Positions 51,698 through 63,305 of a stretch of 64,000 nt of DNA are shown here, in pieces. A program made the translations under genes and the position numbers. The stretch spans positions 36,533,831 through 36,597,830 of the forward strand of contig NC_059368.1 in the NCBI RefSeq assembly GCF_019703515.2, in the 5' to 3' direction. The notes under the pieces are model-generated. The model saw only the letters and a list, made by a program, of their open reading frames with translations, did no database searches and was not told the DNA's origin. Source of the DNA: Myxocyprinus asiaticus (Eukaryota > Chordata > Actinopteri > Cypriniformes > Catostomidae). Position 1 is the first letter of the stretch, and each line of letters opens with the position of its first letter.

Positions 51698-52096
51698 AGT
51701 GGTAACTCAGTGGTAAAAATATGCTGGCTACCACCCCTGGAGTTCGCTAGCTCGCTAGTTCAAATCCCAGGGCATGCTGAGTGACCCCAGCCAGGTCTCC
51801 TAAGCAACCAAATTGGCCCGGTTGCTAGGGAGGGTAGAGTCACATGGGGTAAACTCCTCATGGTCGCTATAATATGGTTTGTTCTCAGTGGGGCGTGTGG
51901 TGAGTTGAGCGTGGTTGCCTCCACATGCACTATGTCTCTGTGGCAATGTGCTCAACAAGCTACGTGATAAGATGCGTGGGTTGATGGTCTCAGATGTGGA
52001 GGCAACTGGGATTCGTCCTCTGCCACCTGGACTGAGGCGAATCACTATGTGACCATGAGGACTTAAAAGTGCTTTGGGGACAAAAAGGGGAAAAAA
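51698..52096 (+). mobile_element. tRNA-derived SINE, family S, near full length
   Basis: Head GGTAACTCAGTGGTAAAAAT (A box) and CTAGTTCAAATCCCAGGGC (B box); core CCAGCCAGGTCTCCTAAGC and CAACCAAATTGGCCCGGTTG; tail GACTTAAAAGTGCTTTGGGG followed by A-rich DNA to 52120. It is the plus-strand reference for the family here. Confidence 0.88.
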
Positions 52097-52372
52097 TACA
52101 CACAAAAAAAAAAAAAAAATCTCACTTTTATGAATAATGAGGATTCGGAAATACTACTTAGTTAATTGTTGTTAGTAAACAATATACTATACTGTTTTTG
52201 CCATTCTAAATTTCAGGAAAGTATGCATAATCAGACACAGCTCATGCATGTTGTGTGTCAGCATGTCTTTGGAGGGCGGGGTTTTGTCTGATTAATGTCT
52301 GGTGGAAGTTCCACAACAGCTAACATACTGTAGCTTACGGCACCTTTAATGACTCAGCACAAAGCAACTTGA

Positions 52373-52948
52373 AGGAATATTCCGGGATCAAAATATTTCT
52401 AAAAAAAAAAAAAAAAAAAAAAAGCAAAATTCGAGGTTAAAATGAGGCACTTACAATGGAAGTGAATGGGGCCAATTTTTGGAGGGTTTGAAGGCAGAAA
52501 TGTGACGCTTATAATTGTATAAAAGAACTTCCATTCATTTTTTGTTAAAACTGTGTATTACTTGAGCTGTAAAGTTGTTAAATTGTCATTTTTCCAGGAT
52601 TACAGTGTTTACGGCATGATGTCATCATGGCAATGAAGTTGTAAAATTTGTTGTAACTTTACACAGAAAAGGTTAGTAAGCGATTTTTTCACACTAAAAT
52701 CATGTTAACACGTATATTGTATATGTCTTGTAGCTATACTCTTGGAACAGTGAGTATTTTAATGTTAAAGGATTGGTCAATTCACGTTAATTGTAAGTGC
52801 CTCACTATAACTCAGATTTTTTCTTTTTTTTTTCTTTTTTTTTTTAAAGATCTGGAGGGACAAATCAAAATAACTTTCTGTGGTAATTAACATAATGCCA
52901 CAAATGCTGTCGATTGAGCTTAACTTGTAATGAACCCGGAACATTCCT
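52373..52948. mobile_element. Long-TIR miniature element, family B (copy B2)
   Basis: Left arm AGGAATATTCCGGGATCAAA, CACTTACAATGGAAGTGAAT; right arm GTAAGTGCCTCACTATAACT, TTGAGCTTAACTTGTAATGA and ACCCGGAACATTCCT. The arms are inverted copies around a centre near 52640. Non-coding. Confidence 0.85.
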
Positions 52949-54856
52949 GTAAAAAATAATCTAAAAATTTTTTTTCATTAATTTGAATCAGCTCAGAAAA
53001 TGTAATTTCTTTACATCAACATTCCCTTCAGGGCATTTATTTTCGTTCAGATATTCTAATTTGTTTATTTTTTTTCTCAGTTTGAAAATTGCTACCGGTA
53101 GAACATACACATACATGCTTCAGCATGTGGCAGCTGCTGCTGCACAATTACACAAAACACACAACATGTTGCACTGAGCATGTAGGACATGCTGCTGCAC
53201 AATTCAACAAACATACAGTCTCATGTTTCAAATCTAGACAGGTGGTGCCGGGGAGGAGGGGGGTTTCAGAGAAAACTCACGCAGCGCGCTGCAGTGAAAC
53301 CAGGTTTTCTGCAAAACTAGGCAATTTAAATGTTAGACAAAAAGAGAGAGTGATTGGCTACCAGATTACCTGTCAAAGAACCTATCAGCTTACACCATGC
53401 GAGCCGACTGGCTAACAGATAACAAGTTCAAAGAACCTATCAGCTTGCACTATGTAGAGTTTCATGGCTGAACTTTATTCATTTGTGATATAAGAGAGTG
53501 AGGGCAAGCTTGTGACCATTAATTAATTCAGCAGTACTTTCATAATAATCATCAATAATGATACTGAAGGAATGAATTTTTTTAATTACTTATGTGCTCT
53601 TGACACTATATTTGTACTTTAGCTTAAGAATAATTTCTAAGGACTTTTTACACCTTTAACAAGCTGTCCAGTTGGATTTTATTACTGATTTTTTTTTTTT
53701 TTTTTTTAGTAAATAAATAAATAAATAGCATGACACATCCATTCATCTTGTTTGCTTTTGCATCATTGGTTTTAAGCAAAAGGTTAATTGAAAGCAATAG
53801 GGATCCTGGACGCATGAAGGGAACCTTTGACGTCTGCTTACTCACAGGGGCCATGCATTACAAGCAGATCTGTGGTAACTATACTGTAAATAACTATATT
53901 TATTGCTTGTGTCTCTAAGTGTACTTTTTGCTAATTTTATTTAATGCACAAAGATTTGTGTGCTTTGGAGAACTGTCCAGACCATGTACAGGCAAGTCTT
54001 GTAGAGTTAAATGCACTTTTGTGCCAGTAGGTGGCAGTTACAGCTGTTGCACTAAAGTAAAGATGCCACCTTTCATTGTTCTGTGTGAGTCAAGTGTTTA
54101 TTGTGTTAAAATACTAAACCTATTCACTATTGACTTAAATTACTGCTCGGTCATCAGCGGATGACATTTAGAGCTGTATTTGTGATAAATTAATCTCTCC
54201 ACTGGTAACTGACCTTTATTTCAAAGCTTCCATGATTAAAGAAGCTCTCTGCTTCCATCATCTGTCATGACAATAACATGTCTCCTCATTAAAAGAGTTG
54301 TTTCCAGATATAGTAGGGGACAAGTGTATAATGATTCAAGAAATACATTTATTTTTACTGAATATTGATGAAGCAACATAATTTGTGTGAAAAGAAATAA
54401 CAACAGGAGCTTGTTTTGTATAAAAAATAAATGAATAAAATAAAAGGTGATGAGGGGGCCTTTACACCACAACCTGGGGTAAAAGGCTTCCTCACTTGGG
54501 GTAATACTGATATAGAGTAGATACTAGGGCAATTGTTATAGGGAGCAATTTGTCAACTTATGCAAATACTTTTGAGACAGCAAGATGCTTTTTTGTGTAA
54601 CAAATTAAGATAATACTTGTTGAAAATAACGGGTGCATCATTTCTTGTTCATTTCGATCACATTTGACATTTCACCTCATCTCAAGTATTCTATATAGAA
54701 AAAAAAAATCAATCTCCATTGTGATTAGATCCATCAGTGTGAGCATACTTTGAACATTCTTCATATCAAATCTATTCCCCCCACTTCAGAAAAACAGTGT
54801 GTTTTATAGGTGCCTTTAGCAGGGGGGCTTTTTTCCCCAAATACAGTTATTTAAAT

Positions 54857-54859
<3 letters not shown>
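52949..54859. other. Intergenic with a small tandem duplication
   Basis: A unit of about 57 bases ending AAAGAACCTATCAGCTT is repeated at 53352-53395 and 53409-53450. A T run lies at 53690-53708. No exon with splice support. Confidence 0.4.
53352..53452 (+). repeat. Two-unit tandem duplication
   Basis: GGCTACCAGATTACCTGTCA followed by AAGAACCTATCAGCTTACAC, then GGCTAACAGATAACAAGTTC followed by AAGAACCTATCAGCTTGCAC, offset about 57 bases. Confidence 0.75.

Positions 54860-54919
<60 letters not shown>
54860..54919. repeat. (AT)n microsatellite
   Basis: About 30 AT units. Confidence 0.96.
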
Positions 54920-54924
<5 letters not shown>

Positions 54925-56504
54925 ACCTTAAAAATGAAAATGACATAAGTATTTTGTCTCAAAATAAATGTGATAATTTCCAGGATATTCATTAGCTACA
55001 TAAATTTGCAATATTTAAAAAAACGATTAAATATTAGCTCAAATTGCCTCAAAATCAACCTTTAGACATTACATGCAACGATCTCATAGAACAGGAACAT
55101 TTTGCAGTTCATAGTGTCAAACAGGTGTTTAGAAAAGTCCTGTGGTAGTTTGTGATGCTATTTAGTGTTTTGGGAGAAAATCAAATCAAAGGAGCCCCGT
55201 TGTACCCTATATACTGTAAATAACATTTCACTGTGGCAATTAAGCCTGAACAGAACAGAAAAGATTCACAATAAAAAATATAATCAGTCGGGCATTTTAA
55301 TGCATATTACATTACAACAAGGTTCTTTTACACACACACACACACACACACAAAAACACTTCTTTTCAGCAAAACAAAATATTTCTTAATACAAGAACTT
55401 ATAATAACTGCATAGCGATGAACGATTTTGTAATTATTTTTTGTTGAAGCAAAACAAAAACTGCCTGAATGTTGAATGGAATGTCAAGTAGTTTCATCTA
55501 CAGTTGTTTATCTATAGGTAAACACAACTTTAAAATATTAGGAATGATCTATTTGAGCAGTTAAAAAACTCTTTGCCATCACTTTTATTGTGGTTGGTGA
55601 ACATTAGGTTATCCCTGAGTTTTGTAACACTAAAGAATTAGTCCTTACCAGTACTGTAAAACGTATAGACAGTGGAGCCAAAGTGATCCAGAAAGCAATG
55701 GGTTTCTAATAAAACTCTGTATTTAAAATGTTGCATTTATGATGCAAATACTAACCTTATGATGGCAGTAATTTTCATTTCAACACAAATGTAACTAGCA
55801 AGTTACATCTTGCAAAAAACAAACAAACAACAAAAAACTCAATATCAGTTTTATCAGAACGCAGCTTTTGTGCATCTGGCAGATTCTGCTTGGACTACAA
55901 TGAAACAGAACCATCACACATCTGGACAGGTCCACTATACATTTGTGCTTCCTTAAAATAGCAGGAATTTTACTTTCTGGGAGCATTTCTAAGGCTGAAA
56001 TTTGACACTTCCAGGAAGTGGTCAAATTACACAATAATGTACATATCATGTCAACTATAGGCATCAATAAACATGTGCATGGTTTTTAATCATGTTAGGG
56101 GCCGTACAGAATGAATGCATTATGTTAAATAAAATAAAAAAATTAAAAAACACAAAGCTAGACGCAGTGCAATTTATGAACAGAATGCAGGTGTCCCAAA
56201 CACATTTTTAAAAGTTTTTAGCTTGACACACAGCTTCTTAAAAACACAACACTCCTGCACGAGGTGCTGATAAAACAGCAAGACGTGACACAACAGACTA
56301 AGACGTCTGTCTAGCGCATGTTTAATTAAAAACAGCAGATTAACACAATAACACGTTCAGTGTGATCGGCCCCTTTGGTGTTTTTTGAGACTTGCACCAT
56401 TATAGAACTCATTAACAATATTTCAAGTTCATGTCATGGCTAAATATTAATCTAAATATAGCCTGCTTACTATCACTGGGCCCAATAAGAAGGCTTTACA
56501 TTAA
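54920..56504. other. Intergenic, possibly B56 gene 3' flank; nothing firm
   Basis: A (CA)n run at 55330-55352. Conserved-looking AT-rich DNA could include a long 3' UTR of the minus-strand B56 gene, but no poly(A) site could be chosen with confidence. Confidence 0.35.
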
Positions 56505-57130
56505 CGGAATATTCCGGGTTCGGAACAAGTTAAGCTCAATCGACAGCATTTGTGGATAATGTTGATTAGCACAAAAATTAATTTGGACTCGTCCCTCCTT
56601 TTCTTAAAAAAAAAAAAGCAAAAATCTGTGAACAGGGAGGCACTTACAATGGAAGTGAATGGGGCCAATTTTTGGAGGGTTTAAAGGCAGAAATGTGAAG
56701 CTTATCATTTTATAAAAGTACTAACATTAATACTTATGTTAAAACTCATGTATTATTTGAGCTGTAAATTTGCTTAAATTGTCATTTTTACAGTCGTTTG
56801 AGGGTTTTAGGGTTTGTTGACATTTCATTGTCATGGTAACAGTTGTAAAATTGCCTATAACTTCACACAGAAAAGTGATTTTATCACACTAAAATCATTT
56901 TTACATGCATATTGTTTACGTCTTGTGGCTAAACGTTTGAAACTGTGAGTATCTTAATGTTAAAAAATTGGCCCCCATTCACTTCCATTGTAAGTGCCTC
57001 ACTTGAACCTTGATTTTTGCTTTTTTTAAAGAAAAGGGGAGAAGAGTCTAAATTTTTGTGGTGATCAACATTATGCCACAAACGCTGTCGATTGAGCTTA
57101 ACTTGTATTGAACCCGGAATATTAATTTAA
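56505..57130. mobile_element. Long-TIR miniature element, family B (copy B3)
   Basis: GGAATATTCCGGGTTCGGAA to TTGAACCCGGAATATTAATT, with inner arms GGCACTTACAATGGAAGTGA and TTCACTTCCATTGTAAGTGC. It lies 316 bases beyond the B56 stop codon, possibly within its 3' UTR. Confidence 0.88.
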
Positions 57131-57445
57131 AGGACCTTAGTTGTGCCCACTGTCCCTAATAAGAGGTGTAAGTCTCTGATTAGACAAAAGTGTTTGGAAG
57201 TTTACTATACCCACACTTTAACTTAAAAAATACACATACATACACAAAATATATTATCCTTTTCCAAAAGAAAATAGCATTTTGATTTAGTTTTTGGGGA
57301 TTTTTTTTTTTTTTTTTTAAATGTTCTCACTAAAAAATATAAAGATTACTTCTCCCACAAGGTCCATTTCCTTACTGCTCTGGACAGCAGTTTACATCTG
57401 TAAACCAGCAAAATAATGGGTAGTGAAAACATAAACAGGCCCGTG
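57131..57445 (-). other. Probable 3' UTR of the B56 gene
   Basis: Directly follows the stop codon on the minus strand. T run at 57301-57318. No canonical poly(A) signal fixed. Confidence 0.4.
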
Positions 57446-57647
57446 TCATTTGGCCCAGGTGGCGCTCTCAACACTGTCAGTAATGGCTACTGAAGTGTTT
57501 TCATCCTTATGTAGGTTGTTGTTATTGTTCTTGTTGAAGGTAAACTGGATCTCATGTCTGTTATTCTGGATCTTTGATGTCTCTTGCAGTCTCAGTTCAT
57601 CCAGCTTCCTCCACAGTTCCTCTCGTTCCTGCTCTTTCTTCCTCACT
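57446..57647 (-). CDS. ppp2r5a: PP2A B56 regulatory subunit (PPP2R5 family), last coding exon
   Basis: Acceptor TCCTCAG before 57647, phase 2 in; 66 residues, then TGA at 57448-57446. It begins VRKKEQEREELWRKLDELRL, the charged helix that follows the HEAT-like repeats in B56 proteins (human PPP2R5A has EKKKELEREELWKKLEEL there). The remaining tail is unlike the tails recalled for mammalian isoforms: it contains a short Asn run (NKNNNNN) and ends SVESATWAK. B56 subunits direct PP2A to LxxIxE-bearing substrates. The isoform is uncertain; alpha looks closest in the helix, with beta and epsilon as alternatives. Confidence 0.85.
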
Positions 57648-58333
57648 CTGAGGACAGACATAAAAGCCAATCATAAGCCGAGTGCCATTTTAAAGGTATA
57701 TTACGGGTTCAATACAAGTTAAGCTCAATCGACAGCATTTGTGGCATAATATGGATTACCACAAAAATTAATTTTGACTCCTTTTCTTTAAAAAAAAGCA
57801 AAACTCTGTGTTACAGTGAGGCACTTACAATGGAAGTGAATGGGGCTAATTTTTGGAAGGTTTAAAGGCAGAAATGTGAAGTTTATAAAAGTACTAACAT
57901 TAATTCTTCTGTTAAAACTCATGAATTATTTGAGCTGTAAAGTTGTTTCAATTGTCATTTTTACAGTCACTTTAGGGTTTGTTGACATCGTCATGGCAAC
58001 AAAGTTGTCAAACTGGCTCTAACTTTACACAGAAAAGGTTAGTAAGTGATGTTATAACACTAAACTCATGTTAGCATGCATATTGTTTGTCTTGTGGTTA
58101 TACTTTTGAAACAAGAGTATTTTAATGTTTACTGATTGGCCCCATTCACTTCCATTGTAAGTGCCTCACTGTAACCTCGATTTTTGCTTTTTTTAAAGAA
58201 AAGGAGGGCAAGTCAAAATACATTTTTGGGATAAACAATATTATGCCACAAATGCTGTCGATTAAGCTTAACTTGTATTGAACCCGGAATACTCCTTGCA
58301 AGAATGCGCAAATAGTAAAGAACATGCACTTAC
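57648..58333 (-). other. B56 gene intron, mostly one miniature element
   Basis: 686-base intron, donor GTAAGT at 58333-58328 and acceptor CAG at 57650-57648. About 88 percent is the family B element at 57689-58294. Confidence 0.88.
57689..58294. mobile_element. Long-TIR miniature element, family B (copy B4)
   Basis: TTTAAAGGTATATTACGGGT to ATTGAACCCGGAATACTCCT; inner arms CACTTACAATGGAAGTGAAT and CCATTCACTTCCATTGTAAG are inverted. Complete copy, inside the last B56 intron. Confidence 0.88.
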
Positions 58334-58435
58334 CGTTGTCTTTCGGATTTGTATGAGGCCGTCAGTTCATCAAACAGTTTGCTGTTCATCTCCATCAATG
58401 TTTTTAATACATTGTACACCAGGGCCACGATCGTC
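58334..58435 (-). CDS. ppp2r5a: PP2A B56 regulatory subunit, penultimate coding exon
   Basis: 102-base exon: acceptor TGTCTCAG before 58435, donor CG|GTAAGTG after 58334; enters at phase 2 and leaves at phase 2. It encodes [20 protein letters not shown] then [13 protein letters not shown], the last HEAT-like helix of B56. [12 protein letters not shown] is nearly invariant in PPP2R5A, B and E; the D and C forms differ. With the last exon this reads SERQR-VRKKEQEREELW without a break. Preceding exons should lie further right on this strand, but 58436-64000 is dominated by mobile DNA, so they lie beyond the window or were not recognised. Confidence 0.92.
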
Positions 58436-58590
58436 CTGAGACAATTCAGAAAAAAAGAGCACATTCAAAACAATCAAGCACAAAAACAAAAAAAACACGA
58501 CAATTTAATACTGAAAAACATTTGTTACTGCAAACTGAGTTACCATCATTTTGGTAACTATAACAGGTAACTTGATGACAGGAACTGATT
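58436..58590. other. B56 gene intron, nothing recognised
   Basis: Short AT-rich stretch between the exon and the LTR remnant. Confidence 0.45.
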
Positions 58591-59083
58591 TGTTACCACC
58601 ATTTGTAACAAATGATAAAATGGATAGTTCCGAGGGGAGGGAGAGGGAAAGAGCGAGCAGGAGAGACAGAGAGAGAGAGAAAAACTGCTCCTTCTGGCGA
58701 ACCACTCCAGTACCACCGGACCATACCTCCTCGGTGTCGCGACCCTTCATCAGCGGTGAGGGCTCTCCGACAGCGCATCCCTCCTCCTTCCCAGGTTTCG
58801 GCACCAATGTAACAGATTCACACAATGGGAAAGGAGGAGGCGGGAACCGGCTGAGCAGTCAACGTAAACTTTTAATAAACAAATGAACAAAACACAACAT
58901 AAAACTGCTTTCCAGCATAACACAAAACACACACACACACACACAAGACTGCTGCATGCGTCTCTCTCTCTCTCTCTCGAACTGGTATCTCTGGCTCCTC
59001 TTTTTCCCACTCCCGGCTTATTGGACTGATTCAGTGCCGGGCGTCCATTGTTACAGCCCGACCACGCCCTCCTACTCGTCACA
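58591..59083 (-). mobile_element. LTR retrotransposon remnant (one LTR plus primer-binding site)
   Basis: On the minus strand an LTR runs from TGTGACGAGTAGGAGGGCG (about 59083) to CTGTTACA (58808), TG...CA bounded, about 276 bases, with a CT/CA-rich middle. Two bases later comes TGGTGCCGAAACCTGGGA (58806-58789), a primer-binding-site-like sequence that begins TGG, as expected for pairing with a tRNA 3' CCA. About 200 bases of leader follow, ending in a GA-rich tract (58630-58680). No gag, pol or second LTR is present. Confidence 0.72.
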
Positions 59084-59099
59084 GCCACATTTTATCGTA

Positions 59100-61626
59100 T
59101 CAGATATTTATGATCAGGCCTTAGAGCAAAAAGGTTATCTAATGGATATTCAGGAGTATGGTTGGGAAAGTGAGGGAACAATTTCTGCAAAAAGTGTCTA
59201 GTCTGAAAAAAGCTAAACAAAATAACTATTGGTAAATTGAATTTAGCTGGCAGAGAAGAAAAGGATGAAAACACCCCTTCTCCATACAAATCTTTAATTG
59301 TGAGAAGACCACTGCATGCCCAAATGCGGAAGCGGAACTAGATGGTGAAAAAAAATATTGTTTAAAATAGGCATATGTATAGAGACTCTATACTCTATCC
59401 GAAGGATTTCCTAAACTGGGTCAAAATTCTAAGTGAGCTCAAAACTATTGGATTAGACGGAATTCTGTTGACCAATAGAGGGAGCTGGGAATATATAATA
59501 GAATATAGAGCATATTTAGTTGAAGAAATTTCAGTGTGAACCCAGGGAGGGCAATCGTTGGATAAGCGGGTATTATTCCAATATAGTTTCTTACTGATAC
59601 TGCAAGCCCAGTAACAGTGCTGGAAGTTCGGAAGTGCGAGGCCGCCTTTCAACTTAGAAGTGGAAGAATACATTTCTTAAGATGTGAGGGTTTGTTACTC
59701 CAGAGAAAGGATTGTATCGTACCATCTAGATATTTGTTTTTTTTTAAAAAGGCCTATTGATGTAAATCGGGATATGTTAAAAGAGATAAGATTTTGGGAG
59801 AGTAATAATTTTATTAAGATGGCACGGCCAGCAAAGGATAACGGGAGCGTAGACTACCTTGCCATTTCCTCCTTAGCTCGATCAATTATTGATAGAAATG
59901 TATTGCTAAATAGCTGACCATACAAATTTGTGAAAAATACACCTAGGGATTAGAGACAAAGAGTAAAAGTTCATCAGCATAGAGAGAAAGTTTGTGCGTT
60001 AACCCACAATGAGAGATACCTTCATAAGTCTCAAGGTTGCAGAGCCATATTGCTAATGGTTCTATAGCCAAATTAAAGAGGAGGGGGGAAAGAGGCATCC
60101 CTGGCGTGTCCCCTGATGTAGTGGAAAAGAGAGGGATTGCGTGCCGTTAGTATGCACAGAAGCGAACGATGAAGTGTAAAGAAGCCTTATCCAAGAAATA
60201 AACTTAGGACCAAACCCACATTTCTCCAAGACAAAAAATAAATAGTCCCATTCAACTCTATCGAAAGCTTTCTCAGCATCCAAGGATATGATGACTTCAG
60301 GAGATGTCGAGGGAGGAGAAAACATAATATTAAGAAGCCTCCTAGTATTAAAAAAAGAATGCCTCTCTGGAGTGAAGCCTGTTTGGTCATGTTATTTTGC
60401 CTTCCAAATTAAGGAAGGCAAAACCTTTTGGAGGCGGAGACACAAAATCTTAGACAAAATTTTGAAGTCAACATTTAAAAGAGAAATTGGCTGATAACTT
60501 CTGCATAAGGTAGGATTTTTATCCTTTTTAAGAAATAAAGAAATTGAGGCCTCAATAAGAGTTGACGAGAGATACCATACCTTAACGCAATCATTGTATA
60601 ATTTTACTGAGACAGGAGATAGACGAGAACTAAAGGTTTTGTAAAATTCTATTGTAAAGCCATCTGGTCCAGGAGACTTGCCGGATTGCATAGATTTGAT
60701 CGCTTCTAATATTTCTAATTCCATAATTGGGTCACCCAAATTTTTAGCAAGGCTTACATCAAGAGAGGGACAATTCAGTGGACTAAGAAGATAAAAATTT
60801 ACCCGAGTTTCCAAGGAGCTTCCCGGTGTATATAAATTAGCATAATTATTAGCAAAGGCTGTATTAATACCAGCTTGATCAGACAACAGCTCACCTGTCA
60901 GGGATTTAACACATGGGATCCATCTAGAGGCACTAGAAGTACACGCTTGGTGCTCTAGGAGTTTCCCATCTTTATCACCATGCTCGAAAAAAATGCTGCT
61001 TGCACTGCAAGAGCTGTCTAGTAACTACGCTCGTCATAAGTAAATCATGCTCTGAAAGTAATTGTAATCGTTTAGTGTAAAGAGAGGGGGAAGGGGAGGA
61101 GGCATAAATAGCGTCTAGCTTCTGCAGTTCATTGAATATGCTAGATAGCCTAGAGGCATTCAACTTCCTTGTATACGAGATATGAGAAATAATTTGCCCT
61201 CGAATAAAGGCTTTGAAGGCCTCCCATAGAATATGAGTGCTAATGTCAGATGTTTGATTAAGTTTGAAGTAAAAATCAATTTGAGACATTATAAAATCTT
61301 TGAATGTATCATCCGATAATTTAAAGGAAGGAAATCTCCAAGTTATAAGCGTGGGACTGCAAGAAAAACGTGTTAAGTTAATAGATACTGAGGCATGATC
61401 TGAAATGACCAAGGGATGATATGTACAAATTTTTATATTGCGTAATCATTTATTATCCAGTAAGAAAAAATGTATCCTAGAGAATGTATGATGGACATCG
61501 GAAAAGTATGAAAAGGCCTTACCTTGAGGGTTCATAAATCTCCAAGGGTCTTAGAGTCCTAATTAAGAAGAATAATTCAGTACTACATTGGCCAATTTGG
61601 ATAGGGTGAATTATTTAGCAGAAGGT
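59100..61626 (-). pseudogene. LINE ORF2: endonuclease end, reverse transcriptase, C-terminal part
   Basis: Blocks in order: HPLVISDHASVSI (endonuclease SDH), a linker with FIRGQIISHISYTRKLN, then RT blocks QSGKSPGPDGFTIEFYK, LCRSYQPISLLNVDFKILSK, ISLDAEKAFDRVEWDYLFFV (first catalytic Asp) and FPLHQGTRQGC, then after a frameshift LAIEPLAIWL and LYADELLLFV at about 59990. The catalytic YADD box reads YADE, losing its second Asp. Downstream STSKLKGGLALPNFQHCYWA is the typical post-RT block. Stops and frameshifts interrupt at least five times. The C-terminal Cys/His block is absent. Not functional. Confidence 0.9.
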
Positions 61627-61634
61627 CTGTCTAG

Positions 61635-63242
61635 TAGGGCTGGGCGATATATCAAATATTAACGATATAATCTAGATAATTCTGCTGACGATGAAAAATT
61701 GACCAATATCGTTAATATTAACGATAATTAATATCGTTAATATTAACGCAATTAACAAAAATAACATCAAGATGGCGAGTTGGTCATATATGATTATTAA
61801 TCCACAAAGGCTGTGATTTAAAGACAGATAAACACGGTCTGTGTGCGATTTAGAACAAACCGGTGACACGCTGATCTGTGTGCACGCATGCCGGCGCTCT
61901 CAGATCAGTTCACGTGCATTGTGAAATCAAAGTAATGCAGGTTCAAGCATTCGCGCAAATAGTAACCGCTACAAGATATTACATAAATCTACAAACGTGG
62001 CACCGTATAACAGAAAAGAGGAGTTTACAGCATTTCAGGAAATGCAGAACACTACTGTCAAATACACATTGCCTTTTCTGTGTTGAAATAAATGCTCATT
62101 GTGAAGTTAAAGTAATAACGACAGCACTTTTGGCATCAAAATAAAAGCCCCAGGTGGAGGAGAAGTAAACAGGACAGAAATATATTACTTCTGTATAACG
62201 CAAATCTAATAATCGGAATAATAATGATAATTCAGCATTATATTATGATAATAAACCTGATGTGTCCCACAGTAATAATTTAGTATAATGCAATGTTCAA
62301 CTGGGGTTTCAAAATAAGTCAGTGATGTAGCTTTGCACACCTTGTTCATTCACAAAAATGTATTAGTGAAAACATTTGAATGTAAATAATGCTTTTTATT
62401 AAGCTACTATGTATCACTGTATTTGGAATATAAATATAAAAGTGCATATCAATGAAAATGATTACATTTCATTCTCCCTTGTGTTTATTTTATGAGAAAC
62501 TAATTATTATATTTTAATTTAATGTCTTTAAAATATTGAATCTACTTGGCTGCGGGGGTTAGGGATGAAATGATGGTTCCTCTGATTAAAAAAAACAAAC
62601 ACTTTTGAGAAATTTTAGAGCAAATACATACACTGCCGTTCAAAAGTTTGGGGTCACTTGACTGAAATGTTTCTCATGATCTTAACCTTTTGATTTGAAG
62701 GCATATGCTTAAATGTACGAAATTAGTTTTGCAGACAAAAATATAATTGTGCTACCATATTAATTTATTTCATTACAAAACTAAAATGTTATATTTAAAA
62801 AAAAAAAAGTTTTTGAAATGGATGACTTGGACCGAATAATAAAAAAAAGCAGCTAATAAGTGCCCAGTATTGATGGGAACTCCTTCAATACTGTTTAAAA
62901 ATCATCCCAGGGTGATACCTCAAGAAGCTGGTTGAGAAAATGTCAAGAGTACATGTCTGCAAATTCTAGGCAAAGGGTGACTACTTTGAAGATGTTAAAT
63001 ATAAAATAGTTTTGATTTATTTTGGATTTTTTTAGTCACAACAAAATTCCTATAGTTCCATTTCTGTTCTTCCATAGTTTTGATGACTTTACTATTATCC
63101 TTAAATGTGAAAAATAATAATAATAATAATAAAGAATGAGTAAGTGACCCTAAACTTTTGACCAGTGGTGTAATTATCGAGATATATCGTCAATTTGCTG
63201 AAAAATATCGAGATATAATTTAAGACATATCACCCAGCCCTA
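61635..63242. mobile_element. hAT-type element inserted in the LINE
   Basis: Ends TAGGGCTGGGCGATATATCA and inverted TAGGGCTGGGTGATATGTCT, flanked by an exact 8-base duplication CTGTCTAG at 61627-61634 and 63243-63250, the target-site length of hAT transposons. About 1.6 kb; no transposase frame is visible, so it is non-autonomous. It holds a Tc1-like insertion at 62631-63170. Confidence 0.9.
62631..63170. mobile_element. Tc1/mariner-like non-autonomous element nested in the hAT element
   Basis: Ends CACTGCCGTTCAAAAGTTTG and inverted CACCACTGGTCAAAAGTTTA, with TA at 62629-62630 and 63171-63172. About 540 bases. A degenerate region near 62880-62960 resembles a transposase C-terminus (GATACCTCAAGAAGCTGGTT). 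A (TAA)n run lies at 63116-63132. Confidence 0.85.
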
Positions 63243-63305
63243 CTGTCTAGTGAAACGTCCTGCACTAGGTTAAAGTCGCCACCAATGATTATATAATGGT
63301 CGTCT
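63243..63305 (-). pseudogene. LINE ORF2 endonuclease fragment with GGDFN block
   Basis: Reads DDHYIIIGGDFNLVQDVSLD on the minus strand; the first 8 bases are the hAT target duplication. It links the flanking LINE pieces. Confidence 0.88.

Noticed and set aside
58505..59088. Overlapping frames of 60-112 codons around an LTR
   Set aside because: Low-complexity GA/CT and CA tracts of an LTR remnant; no gag-type motif found.
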